A stretch of 64,000 bases of DNA, from positions 41,434-105,433 of the forward strand of contig NZ_LMUI01000059.1 of NCBI RefSeq assembly GCF_009765995.1, read 5' to 3'. Origin of the DNA: Methylocapsa sp. S129. GTDB taxonomy: Bacteria > Pseudomonadota > Alphaproteobacteria > Rhizobiales > Beijerinckiaceae. The position numbers were made by a program, and so were the translations under genes. This document shows, piece after piece, positions 15,323-24,759 of this stretch; positions within the stretch are counted from its first letter, which is position 1, and the number at the start of each line of letters is the position of its first letter. The notes under the pieces were generated by a model. That model had not been told where the DNA came from. It saw only the letters and a program-made list of their open reading frames with translations, and ran no database searches.

Positions 15323-16519
15323 ATGAATCCGATTTTCGCCGATATTGGCACCAGCGTCTTCGAAGTCATGTCGCGGCTGGCGCGCGAGCGTCGGGCCGTC
15401 AACCTCGGCCAGGGTTTCCCTGACGATCCCGGCCCGGCCGATGTGCGGGCCAAGGCGGCCGAAGCCGTTCTCTCGGGCTGGAACCAATATCCGCCGATGA
15501 TGGGATTGCCGGAGTTGCGCGAGGCGATAGCCGCTCATTACAAGCGCTTCCAGGGGCTCGATCTCGACGCCGCGAGCGAGATCATGGTGACGTCGGGGGC
15601 GACCGAGGCGCTGGCCGGCGCGCTTCTGGCCCTTTTGCAGCCCGGCGATGAAGTCGTGCTGTTCCAGCCAATGTACGACGCCTATCTGCCGCTCGTGCAG
15701 CGCGCCGGCGGCGTTGCGAAGCTCGTCACGCTCAAGCCGCCGCACTGGACCATCGGCGAGGCGGACCTCGCCGCCGCCTTCTCGCCGCGCACCCGCGTCG
15801 TTCTCTTCAACAATCCGCTCAATCCGGCTGGAATCGTCTATGATCACGAGACTTTGGCGCTGCTCGCGCGCTTCTGCGTCCGATATGACGCGATCGCGCT
15901 ATGCGACGAGGTCTGGGAACATGTCATTTTCGATGGCCGCGTCCATATCCCACTGATGGCGATGGAAGGCATGCGCGAACGGACCGTCAAGATCGGTTCG
16001 GCAGGCAAGATTTTTTCGCTCACCGGCTGGAAAGTCGGGCTCGTCTGCGCCGCTCCGGCCATCATGCGCGTCATCGCCCGGGCGCATCAATTCATCACCT
16101 TCACGACGCCGCCCAACCTGCAAAGCGCCGTCGCCTACGGCCTGATGAAGGACGATTCCTATTTCACCGAGATGCGCGCCGCCTTCCAGCGCAGCCGCGA
16201 TCGCTTCAGCGCCGGTCTCGTCGAGCGCGGCTTCCATGTACTGCCAAGCCAGGGAACTTATTTCGTCAATATCGACATAGCGGCGCTTGGACGCGACGAC
16301 GACGTCGCATTCTGCAAATGGCTGGTCGAGGACCATGGAGTCGCGGCCATCCCGGTCTCGGCCTTCTACGCGCATGACGCGATCCGCACGGTCGTGCGCT
16401 TTTGTTTCGCCAAGCATGATTCGACGCTCGACGCCGCGTTGGCGCGGCTCGACAATGTCGCGCGGCTGGGCCGCGGCGATCAATTGAACCGCCCGAAAGA
16501 GATTGAAAGCTCGCCTTGA
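15323..16519 (+). CDS. PLP-dependent aminotransferase (class I/II)
   Basis: Fold-type I aminotransferase of 398 residues, similar to methionine/kynurenine aminotransferases and DapC-type enzymes. NLGQGFPDDPGP near residue 27 and the substrate region NQYPPMMGLPELREAI near 55 are typical. NNPLNPAGIVY near 155 and CDEVWEHVIFDG near 195 bind PLP, and the PLP lysine lies in SAGKIFSLTGWKVG near 230. The stop overlaps the TTG start of the next gene as TTGA, implying coupling to a solute-binding protein. Amino donor and acceptor are not predictable. Confidence 0.9.
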   Translation: MNPIFADIGTSVFEVMSRLARERRAVNLGQGFPDDPGPADVRAKAAEAVLSGWNQYPPMMGLPELREAIAAHYKRFQGLDLDAASEIMVTSGATEALAGALLALLQPGDEVVLFQPMYDAYLPLVQRAGGVAKLVTLKPPHWTIGEADLAAAFSPRTRVVLFNNPLNPAGIVYDHETLALLARFCVRYDAIALCDEVWEHVIFDGRVHIPLMAMEGMRERTVKIGSAGKIFSLTGWKVGLVCAAPAIMRVIARAHQFITFTTPPNLQSAVAYGLMKDDSYFTEMRAAFQRSRDRFSAGLVERGFHVLPSQGTYFVNIDIAALGRDDDVAFCKWLVEDHGVAAIPVSAFYAHDAIRTVVRFCFAKHDSTLDAALARLDNVARLGRGDQLNRPKEIESSP

Positions 16520-17643
16520 CCTCGCGCTCCCTGCTTTTGTCGACCTTTGCCATGCTCGCGCTGCTGACGCCGGCAGCCGCCGACTCACCCTTCGCGCCGC
16601 CGCTTCAGGCCAAGCCGACATTCCTGCGCCTGCTCGCCTTCGCCGATTATTTCGATGCGCAGGCGCTCGAGGAATTCGAGCATGAGAGCGGCTTGCAGAT
16701 CGCCTATGACGCCTATGACGCACCCGAATCAATCCCCGACAAATTGCGCGAGGGTCCTTATGATCTTGTCGTGCTGCCCGGGCCCGTTCTGCGTCAGCAA
16801 ATCGCCAACGGCGCGCTGCAAAAACTCGATCGCGCCAAATTGCCGCATGTCGCCAGCGCCGCGCCCGCCATCGCCGCCAAGCTCGCGGCCTACGACCCGT
16901 CCGGGGTTTATGCGATAACCTATATGTGGTTCGCATCCGGATTGTTGTACGACGCCGACGCGGCGCCCAAGCGTCTGGGAGCGCCGCCGGCGTCATGGAG
17001 CGTCCTCTTCGCACCCCAGCTCGCCCTTCGCCTGTCCGATTGTGGAATCGCGACGCCCGATGGACGCGACGACCTGTTCATGGCGGCATGGCGGTCCACC
17101 AATCCAAGACTCGCCAAAATGAACGCGCTCGACGTCAAGCGCGCGGCCGATCTCCTCGCCCGCCTGAAGATGGGCGCGCGCGCTTTTGCGGTGCGCGATT
17201 ATGTGGGCGCCCTGGCGAATGGGTCCGCCTGCCTCAGCATGGGGCGGATGGACGACGCCACGCTCGCTATCGCCCGCGCCAAACAGGGGGGGCGCGACGC
17301 CGACATCCGTTTCGTCGTGCCGAGGGAAGGGGCGCCCATGTCGCTCGACGCCCTAGCGATCCCCAAGGATGCGCCGCATCTTGCGGAAAGTTATGCCTTG
17401 CTCGACTTTCTGCTGCGGCCCGACATCGCCAAGCGCAACGCGCACGCGACCGGCCTTTCCAGCGGCGACGATGCTGGCGACCCCGACATCGTGAAACAAT
17501 TGTTTCCCACCGGCGGCGTCGACGCCAGCCTTGCGCCAATCATTGAAAAGGAATGGGAGCGAATCAAGGCGCCCCCCCAGCCGGAAAAGATCGCTCCGCC
17601 AGCCTCAGCCCAAAAGCCGCAACGAGCGAAAAAGAAATCATGA
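16516..17643 (+). CDS. Spermidine/putrescine-type solute-binding protein
   Basis: Exported PotF/PotD-like protein of 375 residues. The signal peptide is residues 1-23 (LLLSTFAMLALLTPAAADS). The mature part shows LLAFADYFDAQALEEFEHESG, the YDLVVLPG strand and the C-terminal DALAIPKDAPHLAESYALLDFLLRP typical of the family. The lysine- and proline-rich tail (about the last 25 residues) is unusual. Start TTG 16516 overlaps the aminotransferase stop. No permease or ATPase gene is nearby, so it must use a transporter encoded elsewhere or act as a sensor. betC follows after 78 bp. Confidence 0.8.
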   Translation: MTSRSLLLSTFAMLALLTPAAADSPFAPPLQAKPTFLRLLAFADYFDAQALEEFEHESGLQIAYDAYDAPESIPDKLREGPYDLVVLPGPVLRQQIANGALQKLDRAKLPHVASAAPAIAAKLAAYDPSGVYAITYMWFASGLLYDADAAPKRLGAPPASWSVLFAPQLALRLSDCGIATPDGRDDLFMAAWRSTNPRLAKMNALDVKRAADLLARLKMGARAFAVRDYVGALANGSACLSMGRMDDATLAIARAKQGGRDADIRFVVPREGAPMSLDALAIPKDAPHLAESYALLDFLLRPDIAKRNAHATGLSSGDDAGDPDIVKQLFPTGGVDASLAPIIEKEWERIKAPPQPEKIAPPASAQKPQRAKKKS

Positions 17644-17721
17644 ACGTCGCTCCACAGCGGAAGCCGCCCGGGCCATTCGACGTGTTTCGAGTCATCACGA
17701 TCTGACGGAGCTTAATCACGC

Positions 17722-19248
17722 ATGGCCGACAAGCAGCCCAATATTCTCATCGTCATGGTCGACCAATTGGCGCCCGCCTTCCTGCCGATCCACGGGCATC
17801 GAGTCGTCAAGGCGCCCAACCTCGAAGCGCTGGCGCGCAATGGAATTGTCTTCGATAGCGCCTATTGCAACAGCCCGCTCTGCTCGCCTTCGCGCGCGGT
17901 GTTCATGACCGGCCGCCTGCCCTCCCATTCGGGCGTCTACGACAATGCCGCGGAATTTCGCGCCGATATCCCGACCTACGCGCATTATCTGCGCAACCTC
18001 GGCTATCGCACAATCCTGTCCGGCAAAATGCACTTTTGCGGCCCCGACCAGTTGCACGGATTCGAAGAGCGCCTGACGACCGACATTTACCCCGCCGATT
18101 ACGGCTGGACGCCCGATTGGGATCATCCGCACGAGCGGCCGGACTGGTACCATAATATGAGTTCGGTGACGCAGGCGGGGCTATGCGTGCGCACCAATCA
18201 GCTCGATTTCGACGACGAAGTCGTGTTCACCGCCGAACGCGCGCTCTACGAAATCGTGCGCTCCAGCGACAAGCGCCCTTTCCTGCTCGTCGCTTCGCTT
18301 ACCCACCCGCACGATCCTTTCGCGATTCCCGAGCGCTACTGGAGCCTCTATCGCGACGAGGATATCGATATGCCAGGGCCGCCCGTCGCGCGCGAGAATT
18401 ACGATCCGCATTCCCTGCGCTTGCGCCACGTCTGCGCGATGGATGCGCAGGAGATCACCGACGACCAGATCCGCGCCGCCCGGCACGCCTATTACGGCGC
18501 GATCTCCTATGTCGACGACAATCTCGGCCGGCTGATGGAGGCTTTGCGCGCGACCGGGCTCGCCTCAGACACGATCGTCGTCTTCCTGAGCGATCATGGC
18601 GAAATGCTCGGCGAGCGCGGGCTCTGGTTCAAGATGAACTTCTTCGAAGGGGGCGCGCGGGTGCCGCTGGTAATCGCCGCGCCGCAAAGATTTGCGCCGC
18701 GCCGCGTCGCCGCGAGCGTTTCGCTGGTCGACCTCCTGCCGACGCTCGTCGACCTGGCGGGCGGCGATTGCCCAGCACTCGGCGCTTCGACCGATGGGCG
18801 CAGCTTGCTTCCCCATCTGGAGGGCGCCGGCGGTCACGACGAAGTCATCGGCGAATATCTCGCCGAAGGCGCGATCGCGCCGATCGTCATGATCCGCCGC
18901 GGGTCTTGGAAATTCATCCATTCGGCGGCTGATCCCGACCAGCTCTATGATCTCTCTTCCGATCCCGGCGAGCGCGACAATCTGGCTGCGCGGAGCGAGC
19001 ACGCCGAACGCGTCGCGCAATTCAGAGCGGAAATTGCGAAACGATGGGATCTTGCGGCGCTGGATGCTGAGGTGCGCGAAAGCCAGCATCGCCGCCGCAT
19101 CGTCGATGCGGCGCTGACGAAAGGCGAAGCGCATTCGTGGGATTTCCAGCCCTACCGCGACGCTGCGCGCACTTACATGCGCAACACGATTCCACTCGAC
19201 GATCTCGAAGCCATGTCGCGTTTTCCTCCCGTCGCCGCCCCCGAATAG
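17722..19248 (+). CDS. betC: Choline sulfatase
   Basis: Type I sulfatase that hydrolyses choline-O-sulfate to choline and sulfate, feeding glycine betaine or carbon metabolism; 508 residues. The formylglycine motif is CSPSR at about residue 54 (SPLCSPSRAVFMTGRLPSHSG). Metal residues come from IVMVDQLAP near 10 and FLSDHGEMLGERGLW near 290. The choline-sulfatase C-terminal domain is clear: RRRIVDAALTKG followed by WDFQPYRDAARTYMRN near 455-490. No signal peptide, as usual for cytoplasmic BetC. GGAG 12 nt before ATG 17722. The usual partners betI, betA and betB are absent here. Confidence 0.92.
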   Translation: MADKQPNILIVMVDQLAPAFLPIHGHRVVKAPNLEALARNGIVFDSAYCNSPLCSPSRAVFMTGRLPSHSGVYDNAAEFRADIPTYAHYLRNLGYRTILSGKMHFCGPDQLHGFEERLTTDIYPADYGWTPDWDHPHERPDWYHNMSSVTQAGLCVRTNQLDFDDEVVFTAERALYEIVRSSDKRPFLLVASLTHPHDPFAIPERYWSLYRDEDIDMPGPPVARENYDPHSLRLRHVCAMDAQEITDDQIRAARHAYYGAISYVDDNLGRLMEALRATGLASDTIVVFLSDHGEMLGERGLWFKMNFFEGGARVPLVIAAPQRFAPRRVAASVSLVDLLPTLVDLAGGDCPALGASTDGRSLLPHLEGAGGHDEVIGEYLAEGAIAPIVMIRRGSWKFIHSAADPDQLYDLSSDPGERDNLAARSEHAERVAQFRAEIAKRWDLAALDAEVRESQHRRRIVDAALTKGEAHSWDFQPYRDAARTYMRNTIPLDDLEAMSRFPPVAAPE

Positions 19249-19369
19249 AACGCGGGCGCAGCGCCAGCTTTGCGCCTTAACGGCGCGCGCTGCATCTCAC
19301 GCAGCAAGAATCGGAGGGACAGAGGGCCTTCGTCGCGTTAGACCCCTCGTAACGAGGGCTGGAAGCGCC

Positions 19370-20299
19370 ATGACAGGCAGCGTGAACAAGATGATGACGC
19401 CCCTCGAATGGGGCATGTTGCTGCTGCTTGCGCTATTTTGGGGCGGCTCGTTCTTTTTCGTCGGAATCGCGGTCAAGGAATTGCCGCCCCTGACGATCGT
19501 CGCGCTCCGGGTCTCGCTTGCTGCGGCGATCCTTTGGCTATGCGCGCCGGCGCTCGGCCTCGTCATGCCGAGGGGCCGGGAAGCGCTCACCGCCTTCCTG
19601 ATCATGGCGCTCATCAACAACGTCATCCCGTTCTGCCTGATCGCCTTCGGCCAGACGCAGCTCGCCAGCGGTCTCGCCTCGATCCTCAACGCCACGACGC
19701 CGCTGTTTACGGTGCTGGCCGGCCATTTCCTGACCGCAGACGAGCGGCTGACTCCGCAGCGGCTGGCGGGCGCCTTATGCGGCCTGCTCGGCGTCGCCGG
19801 CATGATCGGCCCGCAGCTTGTCGAGGGGCTTGGCGGCGGCGTGCTGGCGGAACTGGCCATTCTGGGCGCGGCAGTGAGCTACGCCTTCGCCAGCATATTC
19901 GGCCGTCGTTTTCGCCGCTTGGGAATCAACCCGATCGCGACTGCGACAGGTCAGGTGACGGCCTCGAGCCTGATGCTGATCCCGATCGCGCTTCTCGTCG
20001 ATCGCCCCTGGGCCCTGCCTATGCCGGGGGTGGCGACATTCGCCGCGATCGCCGGGCTCGCCTCTCTTTCAACCGCTCTCGCCTATATCCTCTATTTCCG
20101 CATTCTGGCCAGCGCTGGAGCAACCAATGTGGCGCTTGTCACGCTTCTAGCGCCGGTGAGTTCGATTCTGCTCGGTGCGATTGTCCTGCATGAACATCTC
20201 GCGCCCAGGCACTTTATCGGGCTGGCGCTGATCGGCCTCGGGCTCGCCTGCATCGACGGTAGACCCCTGAGGGCCTTAGGGATCGCCCGGAGCGCTTGA
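19370..20299 (+). CDS. EamA/DMT-family transporter
   Basis: Inner-membrane drug/metabolite exporter of the ten-helix type, 309 residues with two EamA repeats. The first repeat starts LLLLALFWGGSFFFVGIAV near residue 13, the second AELAILGAAVSYAFASIFGR near 162. The inter-repeat signature LASGLASILNATTPLFTVL near 100 and the second LVTLLAPVSSILLGAIVLHE near 260 are typical. It probably exports amino acids or related metabolites; the specific substrate cannot be read. Confidence 0.87.
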   Translation: MTGSVNKMMTPLEWGMLLLLALFWGGSFFFVGIAVKELPPLTIVALRVSLAAAILWLCAPALGLVMPRGREALTAFLIMALINNVIPFCLIAFGQTQLASGLASILNATTPLFTVLAGHFLTADERLTPQRLAGALCGLLGVAGMIGPQLVEGLGGGVLAELAILGAAVSYAFASIFGRRFRRLGINPIATATGQVTASSLMLIPIALLVDRPWALPMPGVATFAAIAGLASLSTALAYILYFRILASAGATNVALVTLLAPVSSILLGAIVLHEHLAPRHFIGLALIGLGLACIDGRPLRALGIARSA

Positions 20300-20414
20300 G
20301 CGCCCGCGCGGTTAACCACGACAGCGCTGAGGGACGCCCTTCCCGCTTTACCAGCAATGGCGACTCCCCTTCCCCGCGCCGCCACGCTATGCTGAACCGC
20401 GCGGGGAACAGGAC

Positions 20415-20675
20415 ATGGCGATCGAGCGCAAACAGCCGCAGAACATTGCCGAACGCGCCGCGCATCGTCGCGGGCAGCGCCCGGCCCTGCGTCAGGCTGA
20501 GGATATGTGGCGGCGCGAAACCTATTGCCTGCCGCGACCCGAGGCGCGCGAAAAAGCGCTCGAATGGTTCGATCTCTATCCAAAAGCCGCCTATATGACC
20601 GAAATAGAGTTCTGGCGTGAGCTGGCGGACGGTCGGATCGAATTCACCATCCGGCGCCTGCCGAGCGCGGACTAA
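20415..20675 (+). CDS. Small conserved-looking hypothetical protein
   Basis: An 86-residue basic, soluble protein, ATG preceded by GGGGAACAGGAC. It has an arginine-rich N-terminus and an aromatic C-terminal half with YMTEIEFWRELADGRIEFTIRR. No membrane segment and no family I can name. Codon use and the ribosome site support a real gene; function unknown. Confidence 0.55.
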   Translation: MAIERKQPQNIAERAAHRRGQRPALRQAEDMWRRETYCLPRPEAREKALEWFDLYPKAAYMTEIEFWRELADGRIEFTIRRLPSAD

Positions 20676-21190
20676 GCTTTCGCGCGGGATTGGCTTCCGT
20701 CCGTCCGCCACGCTGAAAGGCGGCGGCACGGGGCGCGCGGCGAAGCTTTGCTGTCCCCTTTGCAAACGATTCGTGACAGTCTTTCTTTCCGTTTGTTGGC
20801 GCTGTTTCGCAGAAAATCCGTAGCTTATAATTTAAATAAACAATTTATTTACCTAGATAAACTGTGGACGAGAAAGATAAAAATTTAATATACACCGCGA
20901 TCGACCAGGCTTGTTGCGTCGCACTTTCAGAGATCACGGCTTAAATTTGGAACCCCATTACTTGCGCATAATTGCCAGATTTTGGCCACATTGGGCCATC
21001 CATTAGTGACCCATCCGCAACAGACTTTCGACACGATCATCGCTATACGTCTGTCCACGCTGGCGGGGCGGCAATGCTCCCGTGAGGCCAATGCCGGTTC
21101 CGATGCGGAACCATCCATGTCTGCGAGTGTTTTATTCCCTGAACGGTCATGTCGCGCGTTGAGGGAAATGTGATGAAAATGGAGATTGTA
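20676..21190. other. Long AT-rich upstream region of Omp gene
   Basis: About 515 bp with no supported gene. A strongly AT-rich block lies at 20820-20900, including the 7-bp inverted repeat AAATAAA (20834-20840) with TTTATTT (20844-20850). It is in sharp contrast to the GC-rich surroundings and may hold promoter and nucleoid-protein (MucR-like) binding sites for the Omp gene. No tRNA or recognisable sRNA seen. Confidence 0.5.
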
Positions 21191-21877
21191 ATGAAAAAGA
21201 TCCTGACTGCGGCTCTTCTGGCAAGTGTCGCGACCTCGGCTTTCGCCGCTGACTTGCCTTCGCGCAAGGCTCCCCCGCCGGCCCCGGTCTATTATGCTCC
21301 TCCGTTTAGCTGGACCGGCTTCTACGTCGGTATCAACGGCGGCGGCGGTTTCACCGACGTTCGGGGCAACCAATTCATCGGCGGAGGTTCGGTGTTCGGC
21401 AGCCCCAGCGGCGGCATCGTCGGCGGACAAATCGGCTACAATTATCAAATCAATCAGCTCGTCCTCGGCGTCGAAGGTCAGCTCGATTGGGCCGATCTCA
21501 ACCGGAGCCGCACTTTCGCTGACGGCTCGTCCGACAAGCTCAACGTCAACACGCTCGGAAACGTCCTGGCTCGCGTCGGCTACGCCTATGACCGCACCTT
21601 GTTCTATGTGGCGGCCGGTTATGCTGGCGGCGACGTTCACGCCGGCGCGTTCAACGATACATTCACCGGCCTTAGCTATGGCGGAAGTTCGGGATGGCAG
21701 AGCGGCTATGCGGTTGGCGCCGGCGTCGAATACGCCGTCACCAACAATATCTCGGTGAAGGGCGAATATTTGTTCTCGCAGCTCGAAGGCAAGACCTACT
21801 ACGGCGGTTCACCGGATGTCGTGAAGGCTGGACTCGACATCAACACCTTCAAGTTGGGCGTCAACTACAAGTTCTGA
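21191..21877 (+). CDS. Outer membrane beta-barrel protein, Omp25/31 type
   Basis: Exported porin-like protein of 228 residues. The signal peptide is MKKILTAALLASVATSAFA, followed by ADLPSRKAPPPAP, a lead-in common in Beijerinckiaceae and Bradyrhizobium proteins of this family. WTGFYVGINGGGGF starts the eight-stranded barrel, and strands end with alternating hydrophobic residues to the terminal FKLGVNYKF with the C-terminal phenylalanine needed for outer-membrane assembly. ATG 21191 is chosen for GGAG at 21181 and the signal peptide; upstream ATGs at 21173 and further are in frame. A strong terminator follows at 21905. Confidence 0.92.
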   Translation: MKKILTAALLASVATSAFAADLPSRKAPPPAPVYYAPPFSWTGFYVGINGGGGFTDVRGNQFIGGGSVFGSPSGGIVGGQIGYNYQINQLVLGVEGQLDWADLNRSRTFADGSSDKLNVNTLGNVLARVGYAYDRTLFYVAAGYAGGDVHAGAFNDTFTGLSYGGSSGWQSGYAVGAGVEYAVTNNISVKGEYLFSQLEGKTYYGGSPDVVKAGLDINTFKLGVNYKF

Positions 21878-21904
21878 GTTGACAAAAATTCGTGAATGAA
21901 ATCA

Positions 21905-21935
21905 AGCCCGGCGGGGCGTCTCGCCGGGCTTTTTC
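21905..21935 (+). terminator. Rho-independent terminator
   Basis: A stem AGCCCGGCG / CGCCGGGCT closes on a short loop (GGGCGTCT-like) and is followed by TTTTT. It lies 28 bp after the Omp stop and just after it the convergent GST gene ends. Confidence 0.88.
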
Positions 21936-21943
21936 GTGGCCGC

Positions 21944-22555
21944 TCAGGCAGGCGGCGAAAAGCGCGTCTCTTCAAAGGCCGGCACGGCGGCGGCGAAGGC
22001 GGCGAGCCATGCCGCAAGGCGCGGATAGCCGGCGCGCCATCGGCCGGCGAAGCGCAAGTCGAGATAGCCCAGAGCGCAGGCGAGCGCGATGGCGCCGACG
22101 TCGCGCGCGGCGGTCTCGGGAGGCGCCGCCTCCAGCGCCTTGAGCCCGCGCTCGACCTTTCCCGACTGGTGATCCAGCCATTTGGCGACATGCTGGCCCG
22201 GCTCGCGAAAACGGGTCTCGTAGACCTGCAACAGGGCGGCGTCCGCGATCCCGTCGGCAAGGGCTTGACGGGTGAGCGCGCTAAAGCGCGGACCAGGCGC
22301 GGCCGGAATGATCTGGCCGCCTCCCGCCAGCCAATCGAGATATTCGAGAATGACGGCGCTGTCGTAGAGGACCGCGCCATCCTCCAGAACGAGCGCGGGG
22401 ATTTTGCCTAACGGGTTTTGCAGCCGCAGCGAATCATGGGCGTCATTGGTGTCCGCCGGAACAATTTCGATTCGCTCGGTCAAACCCAGAATCGCTGCGG
22501 CGATCTTGACTTTCCGGCCAAAAGGCGATGCGGGAGACGAGCGTAAAACGAGCAT
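21944..22555 (-). CDS. Glutathione S-transferase
   Basis: A 203-residue GST with thioredoxin-like N-terminal domain (LRSSPASPFGRKVKIAA, the active-site serine being in SSPASPF near residue 9) and the glutathione-binding NPLGKIPALVLEDG and LYDSAVILEYL near 50-70. The all-helical C-terminal domain follows with YLDLRFAGRWRAGYP. It resembles E. coli YibF-type GSTs. ATG 22555 has GGAGGA upstream; the longer frame to 22684 adds no family sequence. Divergent from trxB, hinting at a shared thiol-redox theme. Confidence 0.88.
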   Translation of the reverse strand: MLVLRSSPASPFGRKVKIAAAILGLTERIEIVPADTNDAHDSLRLQNPLGKIPALVLEDGAVLYDSAVILEYLDWLAGGGQIIPAAPGPRFSALTRQALADGIADAALLQVYETRFREPGQHVAKWLDHQSGKVERGLKALEAAPPETAARDVGAIALACALGYLDLRFAGRWRAGYPRLAAWLAAFAAAVPAFEETRFSPPA

Positions 22556-22728
22556 AAGAATCCTCCATAAGACGGCGATCAGGCCGCACAGCGGCAAAAT
22601 TTGCAAGCTTGGAGCCATGCGCCGCCTGCAAGCATTTGTTGCCGGGCAAGGGCGGGCGCCCATATAAGACAGAACTTCTCTCATTGGCCCGGCTTGCCGA
22701 AAGTCAGGCCTTCAGTCAGGCGAGACCT

Positions 22729-23703
22729 ATGTCTGGATTGGACTCTGCGGATCACGAGCGCGTGGTGATTATCGGTTCGGGACCGGCCGGCTATACGGCG
22801 GCGGTCTATGCGGCGCGCGCTATGTTGGATCCCCTCATGCTGTCCGGCTTCGAGCCAGGCGGTCAATTGATGATCACCACCGATGTCGAGAATTATCCCG
22901 GCTTTGCGGCGCCCATCCAGGGCCCTTGGCTGATGGAGCAGATGCGCGCGCAGGCCGCCCATGTCGGCGCGCGGATCGAAAACGAATATGTCACGAGCCT
23001 CGATTTGAGCCGGCGGCCGTTTCGCATTCAATGCGACAGCGGACGCGCCCTCACCGCCGACACGATCATTCTGGCGACCGGCGCGAAGGCAAAGTGGCTG
23101 GAATTGCCGAGCGAGCAGGCTTTCAAGGGCTATGGCGTATCCGCCTGCGCGACATGCGACGGTTTTTTCTTTCGCGGCAAGAAGGTCATTGTCGTGGGCG
23201 GGGGCAATTCGGCCGTCGAGGAAGCGCTGTATCTGAGCAATATCGCCTCCCACGTGACTGTGGTTCATCGTCGCGACTCCTTCCGCGCCGAAAAGATTCT
23301 GCAGGACCGCTTGCTCCAGCGCGCCAATGTCGAGGTGAAATGGAACCGCGCGGTCGAGGAAGTGCTGGGCGGCGGCGAGCCGCTCGGCGTCACGGGCGCG
23401 AGGGTGCACAATTTAAAAACGGGCATGCGCGAAGACATCGTCGCGGACGGAATTTTCGTCGCCATCGGCCATGCGCCGGCGAGCGAATTGGCGCGCGGGC
23501 AATTGACGCTGAAACCGAACGGCTATGTGCAAACGGCGCCGGGCTCCACGGCGACAAGCGTCGAAGGCGTCTTTGCGGCCGGCGACGTCGCCGACGATGT
23601 TTTTCGTCAGGCTGTCACGGCGGCGGGCCTCGGCTGCATGGCCGCGCTCGAGGCTGAACGCTGGCTCGCGGCGATGCCTCGAGTTCAGCAGGCGGCGGAG
23701 TGA
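22729..23703 (+). CDS. trxB: Thioredoxin-disulfide reductase
   Basis: NADPH-dependent flavoenzyme that reduces thioredoxin; 324 residues, the usual low-Mr length. FAD motif VIIGSGPAGYTAAVYAAR near residue 13, NADPH motif VVGGGNSAVEEALYL near 158, redox-active CATC in SACATCDGFFF near 141, and the C-terminal FAD segment GVFAAGDVADDVFRQAVTAAG near 285. ATG 22729 starts the conserved region; the frame back to 22609 is not homologous. It is followed by lsrB in the order known from rhizobia. Confidence 0.95.
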   Translation: MSGLDSADHERVVIIGSGPAGYTAAVYAARAMLDPLMLSGFEPGGQLMITTDVENYPGFAAPIQGPWLMEQMRAQAAHVGARIENEYVTSLDLSRRPFRIQCDSGRALTADTIILATGAKAKWLELPSEQAFKGYGVSACATCDGFFFRGKKVIVVGGGNSAVEEALYLSNIASHVTVVHRRDSFRAEKILQDRLLQRANVEVKWNRAVEEVLGGGEPLGVTGARVHNLKTGMREDIVADGIFVAIGHAPASELARGQLTLKPNGYVQTAPGSTATSVEGVFAAGDVADDVFRQAVTAAGLGCMAALEAERWLAAMPRVQQAAE

Positions 23704-23822
23704 TCGAAGCAGGTCCAGGGTTTTGCCTGCGCCCTGCGCCGGTTTGCGCGAAGAAAACGCTATGCGCAAGGCAATGGCCGCTGTTTCGTTGAGAAGCAGC
23801 CAAGGGCCGGGCGGGGGGAACA

Positions 23823-24716
23823 ATGGATTGGGACAAGCTGCGCGTTTTTCAGGCGGCCGCCGACGCCGGCTCGTTCACCCATGCGGGCGAGACTTTGGGC
23901 CTCAGCCAATCGGCGATCAGCCGTCAGGTGAGCGCGCTCGAACAGGATCTGGGCACCCCGCTCTTTCATCGGCACGCGCGCGGACTGATTCTGACCGAAC
24001 AGGGCGAATTGCTGCTCAACACCGTCCAGGACGTGGTGCTGAAGCTGGAGGCGGTCCGGAGCCGTCTGATCGACAGCCGGGAAAAGCCGAACGGGGAATT
24101 GCGCGTGACGACGACGCTCGGGCTCGGCGCCAATTGGCTCGCGCCGCGCCTTGGCGAATTTCTCGAGCTTTATCCCGAAATCAAGCTGCAGCTTCTACTG
24201 GCCGACGACGAGCTGGATCTGGGCATGCGCGAAGCCGATGTCGCGTTGCGGCTGAAAGAACCCTCGCAGCCCGACCTCATTCGCCGTCGCCTCTTCACCG
24301 TGCATTTCCACGCCTATGCTTCCGCCGATTATCTGAAGCGATACGGCCAGCCGCGTTCGATCGGCGATCTCGACGCCCATCGTTTGCTGGCCTTCGGCGC
24401 GGCGACGGCCAGCCATCTCCTGTATGATCTCAATTCGCTATTGACGATTGGGCGCGACCCGCGCAATCCGCGCACGCCTCATATCGCCGCCAACAATCTG
24501 GGCGCGATCACCCGCGCTGTCGAACATAGCGTCGGCATCGCAGTTCTGCCCGATTATTGCATCACGCCGGATTCCGGGCTCGTTCGCCTGCTGCCGCAGG
24601 CCGACATGCCGGAAATGGAATGTTTTCTCGTCTATCCCGAGGAAATGAAAAACGTCGCCCGCGTCCAGGCGTTTCGCGACTTTCTCGTCTCGAAGGCGCA
24701 GCGCTGGCGCTATTGA
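23823..24716 (+). CDS. lsrB: LysR-family regulator LsrB/VtlR
   Basis: A 297-residue LysR regulator. The helix-turn-helix is DAGSFTHAGETLGLSQSAISRQVSALEQDLG near residues 14-44, and HRHARGLILTEQG follows, both close to Sinorhizobium LsrB and Agrobacterium/Brucella VtlR. The ligand domain ends in FLVYPEEMKNVARVQAFRDFLVSKA, also typical. In those bacteria the gene adjoins trxB and governs redox and lipopolysaccharide genes or AbcR-type small RNAs. Here it lies 119 bp after trxB with a strong ribosome site (GGGGGGAAC). It converges on nusG. Confidence 0.9.
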   Translation: MDWDKLRVFQAAADAGSFTHAGETLGLSQSAISRQVSALEQDLGTPLFHRHARGLILTEQGELLLNTVQDVVLKLEAVRSRLIDSREKPNGELRVTTTLGLGANWLAPRLGEFLELYPEIKLQLLLADDELDLGMREADVALRLKEPSQPDLIRRRLFTVHFHAYASADYLKRYGQPRSIGDLDAHRLLAFGAATASHLLYDLNSLLTIGRDPRNPRTPHIAANNLGAITRAVEHSVGIAVLPDYCITPDSGLVRLLPQADMPEMECFLVYPEEMKNVARVQAFRDFLVSKAQRWRY

Positions 24717-24759
24717 AAGCGCCGGGCGTCCGTCCGCCCCTCAGATAGAGAGCCGTCGG

